This document shows, piece after piece, positions 26,132-34,089 of a stretch of DNA of 64,000 bases. The stretch spans positions 1 through 64,000 of the forward strand of contig NZ_VDMJ01000030.1 of assembly GCF_006335115.1 (NCBI RefSeq). Reading direction: 5' to 3'. A program made the translations under genes and the position numbers. A model generated the notes under the pieces. It did no database searches. It was not told the origin of the DNA and saw only the letters and a list, made by a program, of their open reading frames with translations. Each line of letters opens with the position of its first letter. The stretch's first letter is position 1. This stretch comes from Streptomyces sp. NP160 (lineage in GTDB: Bacteria > Actinomycetota > Actinomycetes > Actinomycetales > Quadrisphaeraceae).

Positions 26132-26662
26132 GACGGGGCCTTCCTCGAGGTGAGCGCCTCCGGTGGGGGCGTCCTCGACGCTAGGAACGCGAGGCCAGGC
26201 GGCTCGACGGCCGTGAGTCGGCACCCGGGCTGCTACCTGAGTCGCAGACGCTCCGCGGGTCTCGCCGTCGACGTGGCGACACCGGCTGGTCGTAGGGGAG
26301 AGGACCGCGACGAGCGGGCGCCCCCGGCTGGATCCGCACCAGCGACGTGGACGCCGGAGCCGAGTCCTGCGCCCTGGTCGTGAGCCTGCCCGAGCTCTAC
26401 CGCGATGAGCACTCGGTGGTCTTCAGCCTCGGTGCCACCGCCGTGAACCTCCTGCGGGCTGACCACGCCCACAGCCCCACCGGGTCGTGGAGCCCGTGTG
26501 CAGGTGCCGATCCCGTGTGCGACTGACGGCGGCCTCCGCCGGCGCCGAGACGAGCACCGCGACGTCCGGTCAACGGTCGTCTCACGAGACGCCCAGCAGG
26601 CGACCCTCCACCGGGAGCGCGACTGCCCTCTCCGACGACGCCTCGCCGCTCGCCGTTCTCGG
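26132..26662. other. Long spacer with tRNA-like scar and a short possible ORF
   Basis: 531 bp between the CPBP start and the TetR-family stop. It contains the first tRNA 3'-end-like repeat (26317-26346). Directly after this, a 59-codon plus-strand frame (GTG 26347 to TGA 26526) has high third-position GC in its first 45 codons (product includes LVVSLPELYRDEHSVVFSLG). It may be the remnant of a gene; no ribosome-binding site or homologue is recognised. Confidence 0.45.
26317..26346 (-). repeat. tRNA 3'-end-like repeat, copy 1 (diverged)
   Basis: 30 bp, 27 identical to the copy at 28700-28729. Read on the minus strand it resembles a tRNA T-arm and acceptor end (GTCGCTGG, then ATCCAGCCGGGGGCG), but the T-loop is altered (TGCGG). 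No 5' half of a tRNA is present. It is a likely att-site scar or pseudo-tRNA end. Confidence 0.55.
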
Positions 26663-27238
26663 CTACGGCGAGGGCGTCAGGGCTCTCCTCACGGTCAGGC
26701 GCAGCGCTTCACGGCGGCGTTCGTGGTCAGCGTCGTCGTCCGCCGAGGATGCGGTGAAGGTACCGCTGACCGGTGACCAGGTGCCCGCCAAGGCGATGAC
26801 CATCGAGTAGACCTCGGCCGGCTGCAGCTCCTGCACGATCCGCCCCTGTTCCTGAGCGGCGGCGATCGCGTCGAGCTTGGGCTGCGCGAGGTGGGCATGA
26901 CCCCGCAGGAGGTCGCCGACGGGTACTCGCTCGAGGCGGTTCCAGCTGGTGAGGCGGATCAGCTCAGGTTCGCGGAGGTAGGAGTCGTACAGGCGCACCG
27001 CGTAGCCGGGCAGGTCGAGCGCGTCGAAGGGGACCGCGTCGACGATGTGCTCCAGCTGGTCGTCGAAGACCGCGTCGAACAGGCCGTCCTTGGAGCCGTG
27101 CCAGGCGTACATCTGCTGCTTGTTCACCCCCGACGCCGCCGCGATGCGGTCGACCCGCGCACCGGCGAAGCCGTGCTCGGCGAACTCCGCAGCGGCCGCG
27201 TCGAGCAGTCGGCGCCTGCTGGCGTCACCGTCTCTCAC
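26663..27238 (-). CDS. TetR-family transcriptional regulator
   Basis: 191 residues with a TetR helix-turn-helix (LLDAAAAEFAEHGFAGARVD, then IAAASGVNKQQMYAWHGSKD) and a C-terminal domain of the TetR_C type (LREPELIRLTSWNRLE). The GTG at 27238 was chosen because the alternative TTG at 27262 lies inside the operator palindrome. It is divergent from an SDR gene with 46 bp between start codons, filled by the palindrome. It therefore almost certainly regulates the SDR and itself. The inducer is unknown. Confidence 0.87.
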   Translation of the reverse strand: MRDGDASRRRLLDAAAAEFAEHGFAGARVDRIAAASGVNKQQMYAWHGSKDGLFDAVFDDQLEHIVDAVPFDALDLPGYAVRLYDSYLREPELIRLTSWNRLERVPVGDLLRGHAHLAQPKLDAIAAAQEQGRIVQELQPAEVYSMVIALAGTWSPVSGTFTASSADDDADHERRREALRLTVRRALTPSP

Positions 27239-27255
27239 CTCGCCAGGGTAGCCGG

Positions 27256-27273
27256 TAACCAACTAGTTGGTTA
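27256..27273. promoter_or_regulatory. Perfect 18-bp palindromic operator between tetR-like gene and SDR gene
   Basis: TAACCAACTAGTTGGTTA is its own reverse complement. It reaches to within 11 bp of the SDR start and covers the region of both promoters. AT-rich, in strong contrast with the surroundings; a classic TetR-family site. Confidence 0.85.
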
Positions 27274-27277
27274 TTGT
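27272..27277 (+). promoter_or_regulatory. -10 box of leaderless SDR gene
   Basis: TATTGT ends 7 nt before the ATG at 27285, with no ribosome-binding site. It overlaps the last two bases of the palindrome, so repressor binding would block it. Confidence 0.5.
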
Positions 27278-27284
27278 CATCCGC

Positions 27285-28301
27285 ATGGTGTCCCCGACGC
27301 GCATCACGAGCCCCTTCTCCAGCCGCAGCACCGCCTTGGAGGTGGTCGACGGCGTCGATCTGTCCGGCCGGCGCGCCATCGTCACCGGAGGCGCTTCGGG
27401 CATCGGCGTCGAGACCGCACGGGCGCTGGCGCACGCCGGTGCCGAGGTGCTGCTCGCCGTCCGCGACACCACCGCCGGCGAGCGCACCTCCGCCAACATC
27501 GCCGCTTCCCTGCAGCGGGCTGGCCGCGCAGGCGTCCCCGCCCCCGCCGTGGAGGCGCTCGACCTGGCCGACCTGGCCTCCGTCGACGCCTTCACCGCTC
27601 GCTGGGGTGCGCGGCCGCTGCACGTGCTGGTCGCCAACGCCGGGGTCATGGACCTGCCCCACCAGACCACCGCCCAGGGCTGGGAGATGCAGCTCGGCAC
27701 CAACCACCTCGGCCACTTCGCGCTGACCACCGGGCTGCACGCCGCGCTTGCCGCGGGCGCGGCGGAGGCCGCTGGCTCGGGTGGGGCGCGGGTCGTCGTG
27801 GTGTCCTCCAGCGGACACGCCGCCTCTCCGGTGGTCTTCGAGGACCTCATGTTCGAGCGCCGCCCCTACCACCCGGGCCTGGCCTACGGGCAGTCGAAGA
27901 CGGCCAACGCCCTGTTCGCCGTGGAGCTGACCCGTCGGTGGTCGGCTGAGGGCATCACCGCCAACGCCCTCATGCCCGGCGGGATCTGGACGCCCCTGCA
28001 ACGCCACTGGTCACCGCAGCAGCGCGCCGCGGCCGAGGCGCAGTCCCGGCAGGCCGAGGCCGCAGGGGCCTTCCACATGAAGACCACCGAGCAGGGCGCG
28101 GCGACCTCGGTCTTCCTGGCCACCTCTCCCTTGGTGGCGGGCGTGGGAGGGCGCTACTTCGAGGACTGCGGTGAGGCCGAGGTGGTCGAGCAGCTCGACG
28201 GCATCCACGGCGTCATGCCGCACGCTCTCGACCCCGACGCCGCCCGTCGCCTGTGGACCACCAGCGAACAGCTGATCGCGACTGCGCGCACGAACCGCTG
28301 A
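27285..28301 (+). CDS. Short-chain dehydrogenase/reductase (retinol dehydrogenase / WW-oxidoreductase-like)
   Basis: 338 residues, on the long side for SDR. Visible are the Rossmann motif TGGASGIGVETARALA (about residues 29-44), NAGVMD, LGTNHLGHFALT, VVVVSSSGH and the catalytic YGQSKTAN (YxxxK). The NHLGHF and long C-terminus resemble light-dependent protochlorophyllide reductase/retinol dehydrogenase-like SDRs. The substrate is unknown. Control by the divergent TetR protein through the palindrome suggests induction by a xenobiotic or metabolite it reduces. A terminator-like hairpin follows. Confidence 0.88.
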   Translation: MVSPTRITSPFSSRSTALEVVDGVDLSGRRAIVTGGASGIGVETARALAHAGAEVLLAVRDTTAGERTSANIAASLQRAGRAGVPAPAVEALDLADLASVDAFTARWGARPLHVLVANAGVMDLPHQTTAQGWEMQLGTNHLGHFALTTGLHAALAAGAAEAAGSGGARVVVVSSSGHAASPVVFEDLMFERRPYHPGLAYGQSKTANALFAVELTRRWSAEGITANALMPGGIWTPLQRHWSPQQRAAAEAQSRQAEAAGAFHMKTTEQGAATSVFLATSPLVAGVGGRYFEDCGEAEVVEQLDGIHGVMPHALDPDAARRLWTTSEQLIATARTNR

Positions 28302-28309
28302 TGACTCAG

Positions 28310-28355
28310 CCCCCACGGGTTGCCTCCGCCCGTGCGGCAGCCGGACGGGGGCTGG
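28310..28355 (+). terminator. Putative terminator of SDR gene
   Basis: AGCCCCC (28310-28316) pairs with GGGGGCT (28349-28355), and inside these GGTTGCC pairs with GGCAGCC apart from one G-T pair. It begins 9 nt after the stop codon. Confidence 0.5.
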
Positions 28356-28388
28356 TGAGATCGTCTTGCAAGCGCGGCGCTCGGGCTT

Positions 28389-28589
28389 GTGAGCAGCCCC
28401 GACGTCCAGCCACCCGCTCCGGCGCGTGTGGCTCTGTCCATGCGCCACGTCGTGCCGGTGGTGGGAGCGAGCGCCGCCGTCGCCTGGTTCGAGTTCGTCG
28501 GGCTGGCGTTGCCGTACCTGCTGCCTGACCCGTTCGCCGTCACCAGCGAAGGGTGGCGTTCCACTTCAGCCCGCTGGGCCTGGCACTGA
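28389..28589 (+). pseudogene. Short ORF, probable truncated gene start
   Basis: 66 codons from a GTG. The first 50 or so have the high third-position GC of real genes and encode a mildly hydrophobic segment (HVVPVVGASAAVAWFEFVGL). The last ten codons lose that bias before the stop. This suggests an N-terminus cut off by a deletion or insertion. No family recognised; it could also be chance. Confidence 0.3.
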
Positions 28590-28699
28590 ACTGCTGGACC
28601 CTGGACTGACGTCTCCACGCGACTTCCGCTGTGGAGGGGCCGTGGAAGGTCCGTAGCCGCCCGCGCGCAGCCGCCACGATCGTTCGTCCTGGTCAGGTC

Positions 28700-28743
28700 G
28701 GCGCCCCCGGCTGGATTCGATCCAGCGACCATCGGGTCAGAAG
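28700..28743 (-). repeat. tRNA 3'-half-like fragment, copy 2
   Basis: On the minus strand it starts with an anticodon-loop-like CTTCTGA, then CCCGA, TGGTC, a 5-bp T-stem GCTGG/CCAGC with loop ATCGAAT (T54 changed to A), and an acceptor-like CGGGGGC. The 5' half of a tRNA is absent: bases before the anticodon loop cannot pair. Fragments from the anticodon loop to the 3' end are typical attachment-site remnants of tRNA-targeting elements. Resembles tRNA-Arg(TCT), not certain. Confidence 0.6.
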
Positions 28744-29460
28744 CTGTCGCTGGTGTCGCTGACGAGCTGGGGACAGGACGTCGACCAGCGCTCTTGGTGG
28801 TGGCCCGTGGTGGCTGAAGGCGGTGGTTCTGGAAGAAGCTGAGGACTGTCGCAGGACTGGGCCACCAGGCCGAGACCTGCGAGGACAGTCGTCAGTCATC
28901 GCGGCGATCCGGACGCCGACTTCGACCGGGCGGAGGAGGCGACCGCGCCCCACAGCCGCGTGGGACCAGGCGGCGAGGGTGCCTCGTCGGGGGAGTGCTG
29001 CTGTTGCACCGAGGCGGTTGCCCGCACGATGCCGATCGCCTCTCCGGTTGCCTCTTCGGTCGCCCGGCGACGCATTCGACAGCGTCGTCGGTCCTCGGCA
29101 GGCCTGTCGGCAATGACGGGCTTGCGGCACGGCCGCCTTCCCGACCGTCGGCCCTGACCGGTCCGGGCGTCCACGCTCACAGGCATGACCAGAGGAGTGG
29201 TGCGCGGTCCGCTCCGCGATCCCAGTGCTCGAGAAGGTGGTCGGGACGGGGACCCGCAGGACCTGTCGAAGGTGCGTGGTCGGTGGTGTCGCGCTGTCTC
29301 GTACGACGCACCCGAGTGAGACGGATCGCCGAACAGGGCAGACGCGACTTGAGCACGTGGTGTGACGAGGACCGGAGCGACGACGTCTGGCCCGTCCGCC
29401 CTGCGGTCGGCGACCGGGCGCCCCGCTTCGCCCGTTGGCCGCCGAGCACCTTCTGCCGAT

Positions 29461-29769
29461 GACCTGCGTGAGCTCGAAGAAGACGGTCTGGTCCTGCGCA
29501 CCGTCTACCCCGTGGTGCCTCCCAAGGTGGAGTACTCCCTGACCGACGAAGCCGTCACCCTGACCCCGCTGCTCAGGCAGCTCAGCGACTGGGGTGACGG
29601 CTGGCTGAACCGCCGTGGCATCACCCTGCGCCAGGACTGCGACGTCATCAGCGCCGCCTCCGCGAACGACGAGAACGCTGAGGGAACCCGCGACGAGACC
29701 CTCATCGACCAGACGCCCGTGGCTGGGCCGGCGCCGGACGGGAACACCGCTGCGCGTGCCGCACGCTGA
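29461..29769 (+). pseudogene. 5'-truncated HxlR-family regulator
   Basis: The reading frame from about 29461 encodes DLRELEEDGLVLRTVYPVVPP and KVEYSLTDEAVTLTPLL, followed by LSDWGD. This is the second half of the HxlR winged-helix domain: recognition region, wing and final helix. The first half, including the conserved Cys and the first helices, is missing; upstream codons in the same frame are not HxlR-like. About 45 extra residues follow the domain. The gene therefore lost its start by a rearrangement near 29455, and no functional protein is expected. Confidence 0.7.
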
Positions 29770-30098
29770 AGCGCACCACCCGCTCACCCTTCCGTCGTAC
29801 CTCAGCGCACAGCGCTGATCTTGCCGCGCCGCGGGAGCCAGCGCGGGGTGCCCGCTCAAGGACCCCTTCTGCGACGGAAAGCGACCCCTGCCGACCGTCA
29901 GGGCGACATGCGCCGAGGGCGTGCGGTCGGCGGTCGACAGCGAGACGCTGACCGCAGGCACGTCGCGACCGGGCGGCTGTCTCGCTCCCGGCACGGGCTC
30001 GCACGGATGCGTAGCGGTCGTCTGCAGCCGGTTGTAGGTGGGCAGGGCCCGCTCGTGCCGGGCGCTGCTGAGCAGGTGCTTGGCGGCGGCGCCGCACG

Positions 30099-30288
30099 GG
30101 GTTGGATGCCGCAGCACGTGCAAGAGCAGGCATTGCGCTTCTTCTCCCTGCTGCGCCAGGGCGTGGAGGCGATGGTGCGCGAGCACCCTGAGGAGGAGCT
30201 CCGCGCAGTGGTGGCCTTGTCTGAGCAGCGCCACGAGACCACCGATGACGGGCTGAGCAACCTGCAGGTCGAGTCGCTGCGGCAATGA
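30099..30288 (+). pseudogene. Remnant of an unidentified regulator-like gene (3' end)
   Basis: The last 60 or so codons of the frame that ends at 30288 encode an amphipathic helical segment (QHVQEQALRFFSLLRQGVEA, then EHPEEELRAVVALSEQ) with plausible protein composition. Upstream in the same frame the sequence becomes Arg/Gly-rich and non-coding in character. It looks like the C-terminal end of a MarR- or TetR-like regulator, but the family is not certain. Confidence 0.35.
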
Positions 30289-30302
30289 CCCTGCGCCGTC
30301 TA

Positions 30303-30336
30303 GGTCGCCGTCCGCCCCGAGGGCGAGACGGCGACC
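30303..30336 (-). terminator. Putative terminator of APC - GMC - SIS - ROK operon
   Basis: GGTCGCCGTC (30303-30312) pairs with GACGGCGACC (30327-30336), extended inside by CGCCC/GGGCG around a 3-nt loop with one bulged A. It starts 25 nt after the kinase stop on the minus strand. Confidence 0.65.
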
Positions 30337-30360
30337 CAGCTCGCGACGATCGCGCCTCTG

Positions 30361-31296
30361 TCAGGCGCAGGCCAGTGATCCTGCGGGGGCAGCGAGTCGT
30401 GCAGCGCCGATGGCTCCTGCGAGGTCTCCCAGCGAGGTGACCCTGACATCAGGCGCGTCCGCGGACGTCATGGCTGCCAGCTGCCCTTGCAGAGCAGCCC
30501 CGAAGTGCGCGAAGCACTGCGCTGCACTCCCAGCCAGCACCACCACGTCGGGCCGGTGCTGGGTCGACAGCTCCACAAGACCATCACCGACTCGTCGGCC
30601 GTACTCGGTCAACACCTCCAGGGCCACCGCCTCACCTTCGGTGGCTGCGGCGTTGAGTTCGCGGAGATCGGTCGAACCGCGAGCCTGCTCGGCCAGGTTC
30701 TGCAGGGAGGCGCGGGAAGCGGTCTGCTCCAGGCAGGTCTGCCGGCCGCAGTAGCACAGGGCGGGTGCACCGGGAACGGTGAGGTGGCCTGCTTCGGGGT
30801 GTAGCCCGTCCCCGCCGCGGAAGGGACGTCCCTGTCGTACGACCGCTACGCCGACACCGGTGCCCAACGTGAGCACGAGCAGGGCTGATGCTCCGCGTCC
30901 GGCGCCCTTCCAGTGCTCACCGATGGCTGCGGCGGCCGCGTCGTTGTCGATGACGACGGGTACCCCGAAGGTGTTGGTGAGCGAGCCGACCACGTCGAGA
31001 CCGGTCAGCCCGGGAAGGGTGTCGGGGTTGCGGATGACGCCGCCGGCATCGACCGGCCCGCTGGCTCCGATGCCGATCGCCCCCAGCTCACCGAGCTCGA
31101 GCCCCGCTCGCTCGACGACGTGCTCCACCCAGCCAGCCACAGCGTCCAGCGCGAGCGAGGGCGAGGCCGGGGTGGAGTCGATGTGCGAGGCGACGACCTC
31201 ATCGCCCCGCACCACGACCGTCCGGGACGCCGTGCCTCCGATGTCGATCCCGACGACGGGGACCCCCGTGGTGGGAGGCAGGAGCGGACCGGTCAT
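30361..31296 (-). CDS. ROK-family sugar kinase
   Basis: 311 residues. The ATP-binding motif GIDIGGTASR is at the N-terminus. VIDNDAAAAAIGEH, LTLGTGVGVAVV and EAGHLTV lead to the zinc motif CYCGRQTCLE, which defines ROK (glucokinase/N-acylhexosamine kinase) proteins. The catalytic Asp is in the IDNDA segment. It lacks a helix-turn-helix, so it is an enzyme and not a repressor. Its ATG overlaps the SIS gene stop (TGATG); a GTG one codon earlier is an alternative. It is the last gene of the operon. It probably phosphorylates the sugar moiety handled by the SIS protein; substrate unknown. Confidence 0.88.
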   Translation of the reverse strand: MTGPLLPPTTGVPVVGIDIGGTASRTVVVRGDEVVASHIDSTPASPSLALDAVAGWVEHVVERAGLELGELGAIGIGASGPVDAGGVIRNPDTLPGLTGLDVVGSLTNTFGVPVVIDNDAAAAAIGEHWKGAGRGASALLVLTLGTGVGVAVVRQGRPFRGGDGLHPEAGHLTVPGAPALCYCGRQTCLEQTASRASLQNLAEQARGSTDLRELNAAATEGEAVALEVLTEYGRRVGDGLVELSTQHRPDVVVLAGSAAQCFAHFGAALQGQLAAMTSADAPDVRVTSLGDLAGAIGAARLAAPAGSLACA

Positions 31297-32333
31297 CACA
31301 GTGACGTGGTGATCTTGCTGCCGAAGGCGAAGGCCCCCGGCACCACGCCGTTCTCCCGAGCGAGGTCGACGGCGAGCAGCTGAGCGATGACGGCTCCCGT
31401 TGCCAGTCCCTCCAGGCTGGTGCGGCTCGGCGCGGCGATGGTCTCCGCCCCCGCGACCTGCAGGTCGCCGATGAGGTTCACCGAGGCTCCAGTGGCCAGC
31501 ACGTCGCGCGCGAGGGTAGCCAGGGGACCATCACTCTCGATGGAGTGGGCGCCGTAGAGGTAGACGGTCAGGCCGGGGCCGGCAAGCTCCAGCGGACCGT
31601 GGCGGAACTGCCCCCCGACGAAGCCTTCGATGGCGAGCTTGGTCGACTCCTTGGTGATGAGACCGGCGAACTGGGAGGTGGCGGCTGCGTCCTCCCAGCC
31701 GACAGCGGCCAGGCGCGGCCGGTCGTGCGACAGCGCGCCCTTGGCCAGTGCCGTGGAGACCCCCACCTGGATGAGGTCTTCCACGGTGTCGGCGATGCGG
31801 ACCGCGTCCTCGCCCACGGCCGCGATGTCCTCACCGACCAACGCTGCGGTCAGCTGGGCGTGCACGACCAAGGTGTTCAGGTAGCTCTTGGTGCTGACGG
31901 TGGCCTCCGGACCGCAGTGCAGCAGCCCCACGCCGTGGGCGGCTTGCGCCAGGGGGCTGTCGGGGTCAGCGGTGATGCCGATGAGTCCCCCAGCACGGGC
32001 GTGACCATCCTGCATGCGGCTGATCAGTTCGACGACCTCGCCGCTGGCGCCGGACTGCGAGGTCGCGATGACCAGGGTGTCGGAAGTGATCAGCTCGGGG
32101 GTGTCCAGGAGCTGTCCGGTGTCCACCGCCCACACGGCCCGTCCCCGGGCAGCCAGCGAGCGCCAGGTGGGGACCGAGGCGAAGTGAGAGCTGCCCATGC
32201 CGGTCAGGACGATGCGCTGCCAGGGCTTGCGCGCCAGCGTCGAGAGCTCGGTGGGGACCGGCTGGGAGGCCAGCGCGCGCAGGGCCTCGGGCTGGGCGAG
32301 GACGTCCTGCTCGAAGGGGGTGGTGGTGATCAC
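31296..32333 (-). CDS. SIS-domain sugar isomerase / deglycase
   Basis: 345 residues with two SIS domains, like the isomerase half of GlmS and like AgaS and the deglycase FrlB. Typical features are GMGSSHFAS, ATSQSGASGEVVELI and the C-terminal KESTKLAIEGFVGGQFRHGP, close to the conserved E-F-HGP segment in which the catalytic Glu and His sit. It lacks a glutaminase domain. It overlaps the GMC oxidoreductase stop by 4 nt (ATGA) and the ROK kinase start. The combination points to isomerisation or cleavage of an amino-sugar phosphate or a fructosamine phosphate; which one cannot be read here. Confidence 0.85.
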   Translation of the reverse strand: MITTTPFEQDVLAQPEALRALASQPVPTELSTLARKPWQRIVLTGMGSSHFASVPTWRSLAARGRAVWAVDTGQLLDTPELITSDTLVIATSQSGASGEVVELISRMQDGHARAGGLIGITADPDSPLAQAAHGVGLLHCGPEATVSTKSYLNTLVVHAQLTAALVGEDIAAVGEDAVRIADTVEDLIQVGVSTALAKGALSHDRPRLAAVGWEDAAATSQFAGLITKESTKLAIEGFVGGQFRHGPLELAGPGLTVYLYGAHSIESDGPLATLARDVLATGASVNLIGDLQVAGAETIAAPSRTSLEGLATGAVIAQLLAVDLARENGVVPGAFAFGSKITTSL

Positions 32334-34006
32334 TTGCTGGTCTCCAGGATCGAGGCGGTGGCGGGTTCGGTGAGGGGGAGCGCCGCGATGATGTCGGCGG
32401 GGCTGCGCCCGAGCAGACCGAGGGCGACCTTCGCCCCGATCATGGCCGTGGGCAGGTTGATGTTGCCGCGGGTGATGGCGGGCATGATCGAGGCGTCCGC
32501 GACGAACAGGCCTTCGACAGCGTGGACCGCGCCGCGGGCATCGACCACCGCCATGGGATCGCTGGCGGGGCCCATCTTGCAGCTGCCGGCGGGGTGGCAG
32601 TAGTTGACGATGTTGTCCAGCGGGTCGTGCTCGCGCGGCGCGGGCTCGCCCAGCACTGCCGCCAGTTCGGGCACGGCGGTCATGGACCGCAACAGGTCGA
32701 GGGCTTCGCTGAGGACCTGACGGTCATAGCCCTCGGGGTCGGTGCCGTAGCGGTGGTGGACCACGGGCCGGCTGGCGTCCAGGTCGGCGGGCAGGGTGAC
32801 GGTGCCCTCCGAGCGGGCCCTCATCGCTCCGCCGTACAGGGTGATGGGCGGCAGACCCGGGTGGCCGCTGTTGGCGCCGGCGACCATGAAGACGTGCAGG
32901 TCGTAGGGGCCCTCGTCGCAGCGGCTGGAACGCTGGCGGCCCACGGTCTGCTCATCAGGGTTCCAGCTCAGCGCGGCGAGGTCCTCGACCAGGCCCGAGC
33001 GCCCGTGGAAGTCCAGCTGCACGCAGGAGTGGTCCAGCAGGTGCTTGCCCACACCGGGGGCGTGGGCGACCACGTCGACCCCGAGCCCTTCCAGCTCCTC
33101 CGCCGGGCCGATGCCAGAACGCAGCAGCAGTGCCGGGGAGTGATAGGCGCCCGCAGCGAGCACGATCCGCTCGGCGCGGACGTAGTGGCGGTCCTCGCCT
33201 TGCATCAGCCAGGCCCCGGTGGCCCGCCCGTCCTGGACCTCGATGCGCTCCAGGGCGGTGGAGCCGGCGATGGTGAGGTTGGCGTGGTCGCGCACGGCGT
33301 CCAGGAAGGCGAAGGCGGCGTTGTAGCGGTAGCCGTCGACGATGTTCACCGGCATCGGGCCGATGCCTTCGGCGGCGCCGATGTCGTCCAGGTCGTCGGC
33401 GAAGGGCAGGCCGACGGCGGTTCCGGCCGCGACGAAGGCGCGCTGGGGTTCGGTGAGCTCGTCCACGGAGTAGCGCCGCACCCGGAACCGGTCCCGGACC
33501 CACTCCAGCAGCGGTAGCACCGAGTGCGCATCCCAGCCCGGGTTGCCGAGCGCGGCCCACTCGTCGTAGTCCTGCGCGGCTCCGATGGAGGCGGTGCAGC
33601 CGTTGTGGGAGGAACAGCCTCCGAGGACGCGTGCGCGGGGCAGGTCCAGAATCCCCTTGCCGGAGGTGGCCGGCTGGGCGATGGCGTAGTCGTGGGACAG
33701 GGGGATGGAGCGTGCGTCCAGGACGTCCGCGGGCCAGTTCCCGTCCTGAGCGGGTCCGTAGTCCGGTCCGGCCTCGACCAGGAGCACCGTCTGCTCGCTC
33801 AGGGCGCTCAGGACCGCAGTCAGGGTGGCGCCTCCGGTGCCGCCTCCGATGACGAGGGTGTCGACGGCGTCCGGCAGCGCCGGCGCGGGCAGCGCCTGCG
33901 TGCGCTCGCTGATAGGGGGCTGAGGGTGGGAGGAGTGCTCGGTGGGCGCGGTCGCCGGTGAGGTGTAGGGCGTCGTGTGCTTGTCGGCGCCAGGAGTGTG
34001 GGTCAT
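32330..34006 (-). CDS. GMC-family FAD oxidoreductase
   Basis: 558 residues. The FAD-binding motif VIGGGTGGATLT is near residue 52, then ARVLGGCSSHNG (GMC signature 1), AGAYHSPALLLRSGIGP (signature 2), and the C-terminal NYCHPAGSCKMG His pair region and GNINLPTAMIG. GMC enzymes oxidise alcohol groups of sugars, choline or polyols. The protein has a 45-residue Thr/Pro/Ser-rich N-terminal extension, not an obvious Tat signal (no twin Arg). The gene is 83 bp after the permease and overlaps the SIS gene. It may oxidise a hydroxyl of the imported compound before or after phosphorylation. Confidence 0.88.
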   Translation of the reverse strand: MTHTPGADKHTTPYTSPATAPTEHSSHPQPPISERTQALPAPALPDAVDTLVIGGGTGGATLTAVLSALSEQTVLLVEAGPDYGPAQDGNWPADVLDARSIPLSHDYAIAQPATSGKGILDLPRARVLGGCSSHNGCTASIGAAQDYDEWAALGNPGWDAHSVLPLLEWVRDRFRVRRYSVDELTEPQRAFVAAGTAVGLPFADDLDDIGAAEGIGPMPVNIVDGYRYNAAFAFLDAVRDHANLTIAGSTALERIEVQDGRATGAWLMQGEDRHYVRAERIVLAAGAYHSPALLLRSGIGPAEELEGLGVDVVAHAPGVGKHLLDHSCVQLDFHGRSGLVEDLAALSWNPDEQTVGRQRSSRCDEGPYDLHVFMVAGANSGHPGLPPITLYGGAMRARSEGTVTLPADLDASRPVVHHRYGTDPEGYDRQVLSEALDLLRSMTAVPELAAVLGEPAPREHDPLDNIVNYCHPAGSCKMGPASDPMAVVDARGAVHAVEGLFVADASIMPAITRGNINLPTAMIGAKVALGLLGRSPADIIAALPLTEPATASILETSK

Positions 34007-34089
34007 CGTCCAGCCGTTCGCTAGGCATTGGGTGAGTGGCGGTGGTGGGCGGCCGCTGAGCTGGAGGGGCTCAGCGGCCGCGGGTCACA

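Larger units (their letters stand above)
28302..29460. other. Degenerate intergenic stretch
   Basis: About 1.15 kb with no intact gene recognised. It contains the SDR terminator, a short frame at 28389-28589, the second tRNA-like repeat at 28700-28743, and sequence with weaker third-position GC bias than neighbouring genes. Longer frames crossing it on either strand have shadow-like Arg/Pro/Ser composition. It looks like decayed or insertion-scarred DNA. Confidence 0.55.

Noticed and set aside
28700-28775. A functional tRNA gene on the minus strand
   Set aside because: Only the 3' half resembles a tRNA; the anticodon stem cannot pair, no D-arm or 5' acceptor is present, and T54 is changed.
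28693-30285. A 530-codon minus-strand gene
   Set aside because: Mixed composition without motifs, and it runs antisense to an HxlR remnant with clear family sequence.
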